A DNA stretch of 64,000 bases from Caulobacteraceae bacterium (GTDB lineage Bacteria; Pseudomonadota; Alphaproteobacteria; Caulobacterales; Caulobacteraceae), in the NCBI GenBank assembly GCA_027487945.1, contig JAIYCQ010000042.1, positions 124,001-188,000 on the forward strand, read 5' to 3'. The first letter of the stretch is position 1, and each line of letters opens with the position of its first letter. Below the pieces are notes generated by a model, which was not told where the DNA came from, searched no databases, and saw nothing but the letters and a program-made list of their open reading frames with translations. Shown here in pieces: positions 16,025 to 24,635 of this stretch. A program made the translations under genes and the position numbers.

Positions 16025-16097
16025 GACTATCGTTCCTCTCCCGGGCGGTAGAGGAACCACGGTTCCCATCCGCCCAAAACCGCGCTACCCGGCCCGT

Positions 16098-17012
16098 ATG
16101 TCCCTCGCCGTCACCCTCGTCGCCGCCGATGCGGCCAGTCTTCCGGCCGCCATTGAGGTCGCGGAGATCACCATCGCCCGCATGGGCCTGGACACAGGCG
16201 CGCCCGACCTGCTGGGGCCCAACGCCGCCGACCTGGCGGTCGCGAGCGATCTGCGGGATCTGGTGCGCGAACGGCTGGAGGCGGCGCTGGCCGACCGGGC
16301 CGCGGACGTCTGCGTCCAGCCGTCGGAGGGGCGCCGCAAGCGCCTGCTGATCGCCGACATGGACAGCACCATCATCGGGTGCGAGTGCATCGATGAACTG
16401 GCCGACTTCGCCGGGGTGAAGGCTCAGGTGGCCGAGATCACCGAGCGGGCCATGCGCGGGGAGCTGGCCTTCGAGGGGGCGCTGCGCGAGCGGGTGGCCA
16501 TGCTCAAGGGGCTGGGCCTCGAAACGCTGCAGGCCTGTTTCGACGACCGGGTGCGGTTGAACCCCGGCGCGGAGATCCTGGTGCGGACCATGGCCGCCCA
16601 TGGCGCGCGCTGCGTGCTGGTCAGCGGCGGCTTCACCTTCTTCACCAGCCGGGTGATGGCGACGGCGGGCTTCCACGCCAACCGGGCCAACACGCTTGGC
16701 GATGACGGCTCGGTCCTGACCGGTCAGGTCGGCGAGCCGATCCTGGGGCGCGAGGCCAAGCTGACCGCGCTGCGCGAAGAGACGGCGGCGCTCGGTCTGA
16801 CGCCGGCCGATGCGTTGGCTGTGGGCGACGGCGCCAACGATCTGGCGATGATCGAGGTGGCCGGCCTCGGCGTCGCCTACCGCGCCAAGCCGGTGGTGGC
16901 GGAAAAGGCCCATGCGAAGGTCGACCACGCCGACCTGACGGCGCTGCTCTACTTCCAGGGCTATCGGGCGGAAGACTTCGCCGAGGGGACGGCTTCCGGC
17001 GTCAGCCGGTAG
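16098..17012 (+). CDS. serB: Phosphoserine phosphatase
   Basis: 304-aa HAD-family phosphatase that catalyses the last step of serine synthesis. The HAD motifs are present: ADMDSTIIGCECIDEL (motif I, nucleophile Asp), VLVSGGFTFF (motif II Ser), and GDGANDLAMI (motif III). About 90 residues before motif I form the divergent N-terminal domain common in alphaproteobacterial SerB. ATG 16098 is chosen since the upstream part of the frame overlaps the miaA start region. The last codons (EGTASGVSR) are encoded by a copy of the arm sequence also found in the hairpin at 17041. Confidence 0.92.
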   Translation: MSLAVTLVAADAASLPAAIEVAEITIARMGLDTGAPDLLGPNAADLAVASDLRDLVRERLEAALADRAADVCVQPSEGRRKRLLIADMDSTIIGCECIDELADFAGVKAQVAEITERAMRGELAFEGALRERVAMLKGLGLETLQACFDDRVRLNPGAEILVRTMAAHGARCVLVSGGFTFFTSRVMATAGFHANRANTLGDDGSVLTGQVGEPILGREAKLTALREETAALGLTPADALAVGDGANDLAMIEVAGLGVAYRAKPVVAEKAHAKVDHADLTALLYFQGYRAEDFAEGTASGVSR

Positions 17013-17040
17013 CTGTCACCGACCTTGAGGCGTCGCAGTC

Positions 17041-17085
17041 GGGGACGGCTTCCGACGTCCCTGAAGGGACACAGGAAGCCGTCCC
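17041..17085. repeat. Inverted repeat between serB and hflC
   Basis: GGGACGGCTTCC (17042-17053) and GGAAGCCGTCCC (17074-17085) form a perfect 12-bp stem, with a nested GTCCCT/AGGGAC pair inside. The 14-mer GGGGACGGCTTCCG recurs at 16985-16998 inside the end of serB. It sits between convergent genes, so it may act as a bidirectional terminator. It resembles the GGGGACA/TGTCCCC repeats elsewhere in the window but has a longer core. Confidence 0.7.
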
Positions 17086-17090
17086 GCCGA

Positions 17091-17948
17091 CTACTGCCCG
17101 GTCGGGCCCTTGCTGAAGTAGCGGAAGAAGGCGCTGTCCGGCGACAGGACCAAGGTCGTGTCCTGGCCCAGCGAGGCGTCATAGGCCTGCAGCGAGCGGT
17201 AGTAGGCCGCGAAGGACGGGTCCTTCCCGAAGCTGGCGGCGAAGATCTTCGCCCGTTCGGCGTCGGCCTCGCCTCGGATGGTTTCGGCTTCCTGCGTGGC
17301 GGTGGCGACGATCTCGCGCTGGCGCTGGGCGCCTTCGGCGCGGATGCGGGCCGCCTCCTGCTGGCGGGCGGTCTTCATGCGGTCGAAGACGGCTTCCTGG
17401 TTGGCCTCGGGCAGATCGGCGCTGCGGATGCGCACGTCGATGACCTGAAGGCCCAGCCGCGAGCGGGTGGTGCGGTCGGACAGGTTCTTGCGAACCTCAC
17501 GGGTCAGCAGCGCGCGACGCTTGGAGATGATGTCTTCCGAACTCACCGAACCCAACACCTGGCGCAGCGAGGCGTTGATCACCGAGTTCAGGCGGTCCTT
17601 GGCCACGCGGTCATCGCCGAGGCCGGTGTAGAAGCGAACCGGGTCGTTGATGCGGTAGCGCACGAAGGCGTCGACCATCAGCCGCTCCTGATTGGCCGTC
17701 AGGATTTCCTGGCGGTTCACCTGGATCGCCTGGTTACGCTTGTCGAACAGCAGACGGGTCTCGAGGAACGGAACCTTGACCTTCAGACCGGGGCCGTCGT
17801 CCGGCTCGGCGTTGACCGTGCGGACCACCTCGCCGAGGCGGATGACCAGCGCCTGATGCGTCTGGTCGACGACGTAGAAGGTCTGGCTGAGAACGATCAG
17901 GGCGACCGCGGCGAGGATGCCGAGGAGGGTGAGGCGCTGGTTGGTCAT
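17091..17948 (-). CDS. hflC: HflC, modulator of FtsH protease
   Basis: 285-aa inner-membrane SPFH protein. One N-terminal membrane helix (about 7-25) precedes the SPFH domain, which begins YVVDQTHQALVIRLGEVVR and continues to an Ala/Glu-rich coiled region (about 195-250, RQQEAARIRAEGAQRQREIVA). With HflK it forms the large periplasmic cage around FtsH. Start ATG 17948 overlaps the hflK stop (ATGA). No degP follows; the next gene is convergent serB. Confidence 0.93.
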   Translation of the reverse strand: MTNQRLTLLGILAAVALIVLSQTFYVVDQTHQALVIRLGEVVRTVNAEPDDGPGLKVKVPFLETRLLFDKRNQAIQVNRQEILTANQERLMVDAFVRYRINDPVRFYTGLGDDRVAKDRLNSVINASLRQVLGSVSSEDIISKRRALLTREVRKNLSDRTTRSRLGLQVIDVRIRSADLPEANQEAVFDRMKTARQQEAARIRAEGAQRQREIVATATQEAETIRGEADAERAKIFAASFGKDPSFAAYYRSLQAYDASLGQDTTLVLSPDSAFFRYFSKGPTGQ

Positions 17949-19114
17949 TGGGCGCCTCCAGAGACGCGCTGGGGCAGGGCCGGAGTCGCCGTCGTGCTGC
18001 TCGGCTGCGGTGTCGGCCGGGGACGGAACACATCCGGCGGCAGGATGATCGGGGCGCTGGCGCCCTTGTTGTCAATGATGACCTTGTTGGTCTTGGTCAG
18101 CACCCGCTCCATGGTTTCGATGTAGAGGCGATCGCGGGTCACGCCCGGGGCCAGCCGGTACTGCTCGTACACCTGGTTGAAGCGCGCCGCTTCACCGGCG
18201 GCTTCCCGGACCACCTGGGCGCGGTAGCCCAGCGCCTGGTTCCGGACCTGGGCGGCGGTGCCGCGGGCCTGGTTGGCCAGTGACTCGGCGTTCTGGCTGG
18301 CGTTGTTCACGTCCCGGAAGGCGTCGACGACCTCCTTGGGCGGGTTGGCGTCGCTGATCTGGACGCCGTCGATGATGATCCCGGCGCCGTAGCCGTCGAG
18401 GATGCGCTGCATCAGGGCGGCGACCTCAATCTGGATCTGGCCGCGGCTGCGGCTGATGATGGCGTCGAGTTCGCTGCGACCAATCACCTCGCGCATGGCG
18501 CTTTCACCCACGGCCGAGAGGGTGGCCTCGGGATCGGTGATGTTGAACAGGTAGCGGCCGGGGTTCGACACCCGCCAGGTGACCGAGAAGCTCAGGTCGA
18601 CGATGTTCTCGTCGCCGGTCAGCATCAGGGTGTCGGCGTCGCCGGTCGAGGCGCCGATGCTCTGGGTCCGCAGGGTGGTGACGTCCAGCTTCTGCGAGCG
18701 CTCGATCATGGGCAGGTGGTAGCCGATGCCGGGGCCGTAGCTTCGGGTCCAGGCGCCGAAGGTGGTCACCACGGCCTCTTCACGAGGGCCGACCACGATC
18801 ACGCCCGCCAGGACGTACAGCGCCGCCGCCACGCCGCCGGCCAGCGGGGCGAGCTTGCGCAGCGGGATCTGGCCTCCGCCGCCCGCGCCGCCGGCGCCGC
18901 CGCGCATCAGGCCGGCGATGAAGGCCTCGATCCGGCGCTGGATGTCGCCCAGGTCAGGCGGCGTTCCACCCGGTCCGCGACCGGGGCCCCGGCCGGGCCC
19001 GCCGGGGCCTCCAGGGCCACGTCCGCCGGACTCGGGCCTTTGGGGTTCATCCTTGCCACCAGGAGGCGGGGGCGAGCCCCAGGGTCCGGGGTTGGCGTTG
19101 TCGTTCCAGGGCAT
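17945..19114 (-). CDS. hflK: HflK, modulator of FtsH protease
   Basis: 389-aa partner of HflC. The N-terminus (1-75) is cytoplasmic and very Gly/Pro-rich (GPGGPGGPGRGPGRGPGG), followed by a membrane helix (about 90-107), then the SPFH domain (GPREEAVVTTFGAW onward) and a coiled helix (about 255-320). ATG 19114 (MPWNDNANPGPWG) is the usual HflK N-terminus; the longer frame upstream overlaps the divergent mrp gene. mrp starts 99 bp away in the opposite direction. Confidence 0.93.
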   Translation of the reverse strand: MPWNDNANPGPWGSPPPPGGKDEPQRPESGGRGPGGPGGPGRGPGRGPGGTPPDLGDIQRRIEAFIAGLMRGGAGGAGGGGQIPLRKLAPLAGGVAAALYVLAGVIVVGPREEAVVTTFGAWTRSYGPGIGYHLPMIERSQKLDVTTLRTQSIGASTGDADTLMLTGDENIVDLSFSVTWRVSNPGRYLFNITDPEATLSAVGESAMREVIGRSELDAIISRSRGQIQIEVAALMQRILDGYGAGIIIDGVQISDANPPKEVVDAFRDVNNASQNAESLANQARGTAAQVRNQALGYRAQVVREAAGEAARFNQVYEQYRLAPGVTRDRLYIETMERVLTKTNKVIIDNKGASAPIILPPDVFRPRPTPQPSSTTATPALPQRVSGGAQ

Positions 19115-19213
19115 CTGTGTTGCGTCGCTTTTCCGTCGTGTGTCGGCGGGCTTGCAAGCCGGCGCGGTCATGCGGATATGTGACGCCCCGCCCTCCAAGG
19201 CAAGACGAACCAC

Positions 19214-20314
19214 ATGACAACCTTTCACACCTCCGCTGATCGCGACGCCGCCCTGCGCGCGCTGGACGCCGTCATCGACCCGCGAACCGGGCAGGGGCTG
19301 GCCACGGCAGGTCTGGTTCAAGGTCTGGTGATCCGCGAGGGCCGGGCCGGATTCATGCTGGAGGTGCCCGCCGCCGACGCGGCCGCCTACGCGCCTGTGC
19401 GCGCCGCGGCCGAAGCGGTGCTGGCCGGGCTGCCGGGCGTGGAGCGGGCCCAGGTCGTGCTGACCGCCGCAGCGCCGGAGGGAGTCACCCGCCAGCGCAA
19501 GGGGGCGCGCGTCGCCGAAGACCCCAAGGCGGCGCTGAAGCCGCGCAAGGAAGTCACCCGGCCCGCCCATGTGAAGCGGGTGATCGCGGTGGCCAGCGGC
19601 AAGGGCGGGGTCGGCAAGTCCACCGTCTCGGTCAACCTCGCCTGCGCCTTCGCGGGTCTCGGCCTGCGGGTCGGGCTGCTGGACGCCGACGTCTATGGCC
19701 CCTCGGCGCCCCGGATGATGGGTGTCGACGGCGAGCCGGTGTTCGTCGACGGCAAGCTGCAGCCCCTGGTCGCCCACGGCGTGTCAGTGATGTCGATCGG
19801 CTTCATGGTCGACGAGGGGGCGCCGATGATCTGGCGCGGGCCGATGGCCTCGTCCGCCGTGCGCCAGATGGTCAACGACGTGCGCTGGGGCACCGAGGAG
19901 GAGCCGCTCGATCTGCTGGTCATCGACATGCCGCCCGGCACCGGCGACATCCACCTGACCCTGATGGAGAACTTCGCCGTCGACGGGGTGGTGATCGTCT
20001 CGACGCCGCAGGAGATCGCGCTGATCGACGCCCGCCGGGCGGCGGCCATGTTCCGCAAGACCGGGGCGACGATCCTGGGCGTGATCGAGAACATGGCCTT
20101 CTTCGCCGATCCCTCGACGGGCCGCCCGATTCCGATCTTCGGCGCCGGCGGCGCCAAGGCCGAGGCGGCCAACCTGGGGGTGCCCGTGCTGGCCGAGATC
20201 CCGATCGAGATCGCGCTGCGCCAGTCCGGCGACGACGGCCGGCCGCTCACGGCCACGCCCGAGGGCGGGGCGGCGGCGGCGGCGTTCCGGGCGGCGGCGA
20301 AGCGGCTGCTCTAG
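19214..20314 (+). CDS. mrp: Mrp/ApbC-type P-loop ATPase, Fe-S carrier family
   Basis: 366-aa protein with an N-terminal MIP18-like (DUF59) domain (about 8-90) and a MinD/Mrp ATPase domain. The deviant Walker A GKGGVGKST is at 129-137; DADVYGPSAPRMMG and VIDMPPGTGDIHLTL follow. Mrp proteins assemble or carry Fe-S clusters, usually through a CxxC near the C-terminus. At that place this protein reads ENMAFFADPSTGRPIPIFG, without cysteines, so cluster binding would need another mode. It is divergent from hflK, and shares CTAG as stop with the convergent MFS gene. Confidence 0.88.
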   Translation: MTTFHTSADRDAALRALDAVIDPRTGQGLATAGLVQGLVIREGRAGFMLEVPAADAAAYAPVRAAAEAVLAGLPGVERAQVVLTAAAPEGVTRQRKGARVAEDPKAALKPRKEVTRPAHVKRVIAVASGKGGVGKSTVSVNLACAFAGLGLRVGLLDADVYGPSAPRMMGVDGEPVFVDGKLQPLVAHGVSVMSIGFMVDEGAPMIWRGPMASSAVRQMVNDVRWGTEEEPLDLLVIDMPPGTGDIHLTLMENFAVDGVVIVSTPQEIALIDARRAAAMFRKTGATILGVIENMAFFADPSTGRPIPIFGAGGAKAEAANLGVPVLAEIPIEIALRQSGDDGRPLTATPEGGAAAAAFRAAAKRLL

Positions 20315-21681
20315 CCCGCCGGCGTTCCCGCCGCCGCCAGAGCCTCGGCGTCACGGACGGCGAGGGCGCTGCGGATCTCGTCATGTTCGGTGCGCCCCAG
20401 GGCGTAGCCCCTGATCGCCCAGGCAGCCAGCAGGACGAGGGTCACCGGCGGCACGGTGTAGAGCAGCAGCAGCCCCATCAACGCCTCCGGCGAGTTGGTG
20501 GCGTCCGGCGCGGCGTTGAATCCGAACGCCGCCAGCAGCGGCAGCGCGATGGCCACGGCCAGGGCCGAGCCGATCTTCGCCGTGCTGGTGACCAGCGAAT
20601 AGAGGATGCCGATGCGGTCCTTGCCGGTTTCCAGTCGCACCTGGTCGCCGACGTCGGCGACCATGGCCCGCACCAGGAAGGCGAAGGCCGACATGATGCC
20701 GCCGGCCAGGAACATGCCAGGGGCGAGGAGCCAGAAGGATTTCGACGGCAGCAACGGCAGGATGCCCTGACAGGCGGCGTAAAGCACGGCGGCCAGGATC
20801 AGCGACCGGTGCTTGCCCAGCTTCATCGCGCTGAAGGCCCAGATCGGCGCGCCGAACAGACCGGCCAGCGAGAACAGGATCAGCATGATGAAGGCCTCGG
20901 CCTCGGTGTAGCCGCGCGCCTGTTTCATGAAGAACAGGTACAGGGGCGAGGTGATGGCCGGGCCGACCGTGAACAGCAGGTCGGCGAGCAGCAGCCGGCG
21001 CATTGCCGGGTGGGCGATGAGCCTGGGAAAGTCCTTGAGGGAGGCCCGATCGGCATGCAGCGACGGCCGGATCGTCTCCGGCGTCGCGACCGTGACGATG
21101 AAGGTTGTCACCGGCACCGCCAGCAGGATGACCCAGCCCATCAGCTGAATCGCCTCGGCGCCTTCCTTGCCCATCAGGATCGGCAGCAGCAGGGCGAGGA
21201 CGCCGCCGAGGACACCGGTCACGGCCCCGAAGGCGTAGACCTTGGACCGCTCGTCGTAGTCGTCCGTCAGCACCGCGCCCCAGGCGACCTGCGACAGGAC
21301 CAGGATCGAGAAGCCGATGTACATCAGCGTCAGCCACAGGAAGAGGTAGACCTCGCTGACCCCGGGGCCGGCGAAAAAGAGCTTCCAGGTCCCGATCATC
21401 AGGATCGGCGCCGAGGCGATGAGCCAGACGCGGTAACGACCGAGACGCGTCCGTGTGCGGTCCATCAGCATGCCGATGGCCGGGTCGATGAAGATGTCGA
21501 GCAGCTTCACCGCCCCGAAGATCAGGCCCACCGCCGACAGCGAGAGACCCAGCAGTCCGGCGTAGTAGGGCGGGAGGTTGACCAGCAGCGGCGTGCTCAG
21601 CGCGCCGACCGGCGCGGTCGCCAGCGAGAAGGCCAGGATGGTGCGGAGCGGTATGGGCCCCCTTGGCGTGGCTGTGGTCAC
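20311..21681 (-). CDS. MFS transporter, GPH (MelB-like) cation symporter family
   Basis: 456-aa transporter with about 12 membrane helices. The cytoplasmic loop 2-3 motif DPAIGMLMDRTRTRLGRYR is typical of the glycoside-pentoside-hexuronide:cation symporters, and PLYLFFMKQARGYTEAEAF resembles the start of the second half. Substrate cannot be predicted. GTG 21681 (after CAGGGGGAATCGCC) is preferred; extending to 21750 adds an Arg/Ser-rich head without sense. Two inverted repeats lie between it and the upstream dehydrogenase gene on the same strand. Confidence 0.82.
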   Translation of the reverse strand: MTTATPRGPIPLRTILAFSLATAPVGALSTPLLVNLPPYYAGLLGLSLSAVGLIFGAVKLLDIFIDPAIGMLMDRTRTRLGRYRVWLIASAPILMIGTWKLFFAGPGVSEVYLFLWLTLMYIGFSILVLSQVAWGAVLTDDYDERSKVYAFGAVTGVLGGVLALLLPILMGKEGAEAIQLMGWVILLAVPVTTFIVTVATPETIRPSLHADRASLKDFPRLIAHPAMRRLLLADLLFTVGPAITSPLYLFFMKQARGYTEAEAFIMLILFSLAGLFGAPIWAFSAMKLGKHRSLILAAVLYAACQGILPLLPSKSFWLLAPGMFLAGGIMSAFAFLVRAMVADVGDQVRLETGKDRIGILYSLVTSTAKIGSALAVAIALPLLAAFGFNAAPDATNSPEALMGLLLLYTVPPVTLVLLAAWAIRGYALGRTEHDEIRSALAVRDAEALAAAGTPAG

Positions 21682-21757
21682 CGGCGATTCCCCCTGCGCC
21701 TCTGACGGGCGTCGTGAGGACCATCCGACCCTGCCGGTGGGGAAGCGCAAATTAAAA

Positions 21758-21788
21758 AGGGCACATGCAGGTCAGCGCATGTCCCCCT
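21758..21788. repeat. REP-like inverted repeat, copy 1
   Basis: AGGGCACATGC and GCATGTCCCCCT-type arms flank a short centre (AGGTCAGC). One arm carries a mismatch. It belongs to the GGGGACA/TGTCCCC repeat family and is 15 bp from copy 2, between two leftward genes. Confidence 0.7.
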
Positions 21789-21803
21789 TCCAATCCAGCG
21801 GCC

Positions 21804-21831
21804 GGGGACGGGCGCTGAAGCGCCTGTCCCC
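21804..21831. repeat. REP-like inverted repeat, copy 2
   Basis: GGGGACGGGCGCT and AGCGCCTGTCCCC form a near-perfect hairpin with GA at the centre. The inner arm GCGCT/AGCGC replaces CACT/AGTG of other copies on both sides, so the base pairing is conserved while the sequence changes. It ends 6 bp from the dehydrogenase stop. Confidence 0.8.
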
Positions 21832-21837
21832 GATCGA

Positions 21838-22743
21838 TCAGCCGCCCGCCATCTTGCGGAAGAACTTCTGGCCCTGTTCGCCGCCGGCGAAGTAGGCCTT
21901 CTGGCCGGCTTCATCGGAGATCTTGCTCCAGTTGTCGCGGACTTCCTCGACCGAGAGGCCGCCTTCGCCGAGGTAGACGCCCTCGGTCTCGATGATGCGC
22001 GACAGCGCGAAGACGCCGGCGCCGGCGGTCAGGATGGCGCCCGTGGGGGCTTCGTCCGACGCCAGGTAGACCACGCCCGGGGTCACATACTCGGGCTTCA
22101 GCTTCTCGAGCACTTCCGGCGGCATCAGGCCTTCAGTCATGCGGGTCGCGGCGACCGGGCTGATGGCGTTGATGTGGATGTTGTTCTTCTGACCTTCGAG
22201 CTTGATGGTGTTCATGAAGCCGATGATGCCGAGCTTGGCCGCGCCGTAGTTGGACTGGCCGAAGTTGCCGTACAGGCCCGAAGAGGAGGTCGTGACGACG
22301 ATGCGGCCGTAGTTCTGGGCCTTCATGATCTCCCAGACCGCCTTGGTCGGCTTCATGGTGCCCATCAGGTGGACGTTGAGCACCAGCTCGAAGTCCTCGA
22401 TCGTCATCTTCGAGAACGACTTGTCGCGCAGGATGCCGGCGTTGGCGATCAGGATGTCGATGCGGCCCCAGGCGTCCATCGCGTCCTTGATCATCTTGGC
22501 GACGCCGGCGTCGTCGGTGACCGACGAGCCGTTGGCGATGGCTTCACCGCCCATGGCCTTGATCTCGGCCACGACCGCTTCGGCGGCGGCGGAGTTGCCG
22601 CCCGAGCCGTCCATCGAGCCGCCCAGGTCGTTGACCAGGACCCTGGCCCCGCGACGGGCCAGTTCCAGCGCGTGCTGGCGGCCGAGCCCGCCGCCCGCGC
22701 CCGTGACGATCGCGACTTTCCCGTCGAACCGGATATCGGCCAT
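21838..22743 (-). CDS. SDR, MFE-2-like (3R)-hydroxyacyl-CoA dehydrogenase
   Basis: 301-aa short-chain dehydrogenase. NAD-binding TGAGGGLGR is at 14-22, then NDLGG, NAG (near 90), and the catalytic SNYGAAK. The sequence GRQHALELARRGARVLVNDLGG and the C-terminal tail (SVEEVRDNWSKISD) resemble the dehydrogenase part of peroxisomal multifunctional enzyme type 2, so a role in beta-oxidation of fatty acids or sterol side chains is likely. ATG 22743 is used; the frame continues upstream without support. Monocistronic by position. Confidence 0.85.
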   Translation of the reverse strand: MADIRFDGKVAIVTGAGGGLGRQHALELARRGARVLVNDLGGSMDGSGGNSAAAEAVVAEIKAMGGEAIANGSSVTDDAGVAKMIKDAMDAWGRIDILIANAGILRDKSFSKMTIEDFELVLNVHLMGTMKPTKAVWEIMKAQNYGRIVVTTSSSGLYGNFGQSNYGAAKLGIIGFMNTIKLEGQKNNIHINAISPVAATRMTEGLMPPEVLEKLKPEYVTPGVVYLASDEAPTGAILTAGAGVFALSRIIETEGVYLGEGGLSVEEVRDNWSKISDEAGQKAYFAGGEQGQKFFRKMAGG

Positions 22744-22871
22744 GTGCGTGTTTCCCTTGCGCTGACTGCTTGCCAGATTTGTCGGCGGCGTTTTGCGGCG
22801 CAGCAGGGGAGGCGTCAAGCGGGACGGTGGGGCAAGGGCGGCCGGTCAGGCGGCCCCGGCCCTCGGCGCCC

Positions 22872-23864
22872 CTACCGCGGCCGGGCGGACGGCGCCGCCG
22901 CCGCCGGAGCCTTCGCGCCCGCCTTGAACCCCGGCTTCATGAACTTGACCAGGACCCGCTGGCCGATCAGCAGCGGCGCGTCGTCCGCCGAAACCACAAC
23001 CTCGACCACCCGCTCGTCACTGCGCTGGGTGGGGTCGTCGGAGGCCAGCTTGCGGGCGCCGAACACCGCCGCGCGGCGCAGGACCCTGCCGGTGTAGGTG
23101 CGGGTCGCGTCCGACTCGGGCTGGATCTCGACCTCCTGGCCGTCGCGGACGTTGGGGATGTCCGCCTCGACGATCTCGGCGCGGATGATCCGGGCGGTGT
23201 TCGGCTCCAGATCGAACATGGTCGAGACGTTCAGGGTCGAGGCCCCGGCCCCGGGGTTGGCGTACCGGCGGGCGATCCGGCCGTCGGTCGGGGCGCGGAT
23301 GATGGTCAGCTCCTGGGCGTACTCGGCCTCGCGCAGGGCGGCGACGTAGGTGGCGATCGTGGCGCGTTGGGCGACGATCTGGGCTTCCCAGTCGCGGATC
23401 TGGTCGCGCTGCTGGTCGAGCCGCTGGCGGGCCACGAAGTTGCTCTCGATCAGGCCCTCGAGGCGCCGGTACTCGCGCCGGGCCGCGTCGAGCTTGACCT
23501 GCAGGACCCCGACCTGGGCCTGGGCCTGGGCGACCGTGGCGCGGGCGCGTTCGACGGCGAGGCGGGGATCGTCGTCCTCCTGGCGGGCCAGGACCTGGCC
23601 GGCGACGACACGGTCGCCCTCCTGGACGTAGACCGCGCGCACGACGCCGCCGCGCCGGGCGGCGACCTGGATCATGCCGCCCTCGACGTCTGCCTTGCCG
23701 TTGGCGATGGCGGCGTAGGGGCTGGGCGCCTGTTTGGCGGCCGCGGCCTCGACAGCCTTCTTCTTGGCGGCGGCCTGGCCGTTCAGGACCACGCCGCCGC
23801 CGATCACGACAACGGCGATGACGGCGATGATCCAGAACCAGCGGCTGCGCAGAAAGCCAAACAT
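22872..23864 (-). CDS. HlyD-type membrane fusion protein of ABC exporter
   Basis: 330-aa periplasmic adaptor. One membrane helix at about 9-28, a lipoyl-like half (GGVVRAVYVQEGDRVVAGQVLA), a long coiled-coil hairpin (about 100-195, RARATVAQAQAQVGVLQVKL onward), then the second lipoyl half (IIRAPTDGRIARRYANPG) and a beta-barrel domain. The C-terminus is Ala/Pro/Lys-rich. It is the last gene of a permease-ATPase-adaptor operon with 18 bp to the ATPase; this resembles the DevBCA type. No TolC-like outer-membrane gene is present. Confidence 0.85.
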   Translation of the reverse strand: MFGFLRSRWFWIIAVIAVVVIGGGVVLNGQAAAKKKAVEAAAAKQAPSPYAAIANGKADVEGGMIQVAARRGGVVRAVYVQEGDRVVAGQVLARQEDDDPRLAVERARATVAQAQAQVGVLQVKLDAARREYRRLEGLIESNFVARQRLDQQRDQIRDWEAQIVAQRATIATYVAALREAEYAQELTIIRAPTDGRIARRYANPGAGASTLNVSTMFDLEPNTARIIRAEIVEADIPNVRDGQEVEIQPESDATRTYTGRVLRRAAVFGARKLASDDPTQRSDERVVEVVVSADDAPLLIGQRVLVKFMKPGFKAGAKAPAAAAPSARPR

Positions 23865-23882
23865 GGAGTGTCCTTCAACAGA

Positions 23883-24635
23883 TCAGTGTGAGAGCGGCGC
23901 GGGGTCGGCGTCGGGCGTCCGCCTGACGTCGTCCAGGATGCGGCCGTCCTCGATGTGGATGACCCTGTCGGCATAGGCCTCCAGGCGGGGGTCGTGGGTC
24001 ACGCAGATGACCGCCGCACCGTGTTCGGTCGCGGCCCTGCGCAGAAGGCGGATGACGATCTGGCCGTTCTCGCCGTCGAGCGCCGAGGTCGGCTCGTCCG
24101 CGAAGATGAGGTCGGGGTTCTTGGCCAGGGCGCGGGCGATGGCCACCCGCTGCTTCTCGCCGCCTGAAAGCTCCGACGGGCGCTGGTTCATCTTGGCGCT
24201 CAGGCCCACCTCATCCAGGGCGACACGGGCGCGCCGGTCGGCCTCGGAGCGGGAAACGCCCTGGTAGTGGAGCGCAGTCATTACCTGCTGCTTGGCCGTC
24301 AGGGCCGGGAACAGGTTGAAGCCCTGGAAGATGAAGCCGCAGTGGTCGAGCCGGAAGCGGTCGATCCGCCCCGACGGCAGCTTCCACAGGTCCTCGGCCT
24401 CCATGGCCCGGACCGTGCCCTCCTCGGGCTTCAGAAGTCCCGAGAGCGCGGCGACGAGGGTGGATTTGCCGGAGCCCGAGGGGCCCATGACCATGGTCAC
24501 GTCGCCGTGGCGGGCGTCGAAGTCCACGCCCTTGAGCACCTCGACATAGCTTCGGCCGGTCTTGAACCGCTTGACCAGGCCCTTGGCGGTGATGGCCACC
24601 GAGCCCAGGGCGTTTCCGTTGGGCTTGGCGCTCAT
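23883..24635 (-). CDS. ABC transporter ATPase, MacB/DevA-like
   Basis: 250-aa ATPase with Walker A GPSGSGKST (near 55), Q-loop FQGFNLFP, signature LSGGEKQRVAIARAL, Walker B LIFADEPTSALD and H-loop VTHDPR. The LolD/MacB/DevA group that works with FtsX-type permeases has this layout. ATG 24635 overlaps the permease stop (ATGA). The frame continues in another sense to 25910 only as shadow sequence. Confidence 0.92.
   Translation of the reverse strand: MSAKPNGNALGSVAITAKGLVKRFKTGRSYVEVLKGVDFDARHGDVTMVMGPSGSGKSTLVAALSGLLKPEEGTVRAMEAEDLWKLPSGRIDRFRLDHCGFIFQGFNLFPALTAKQQVMTALHYQGVSRSEADRRARVALDEVGLSAKMNQRPSELSGGEKQRVAIARALAKNPDLIFADEPTSALDGENGQIVIRLLRRAATEHGAAVICVTHDPRLEAYADRVIHIEDGRILDDVRRTPDADPAPLSH

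Noticed and set aside
18960-19060. Gly/Pro repeat DNA in hflK as a tandem repeat or mobile element
   Set aside because: It is the normal Gly/Pro-rich cytoplasmic N-terminus of HflK.
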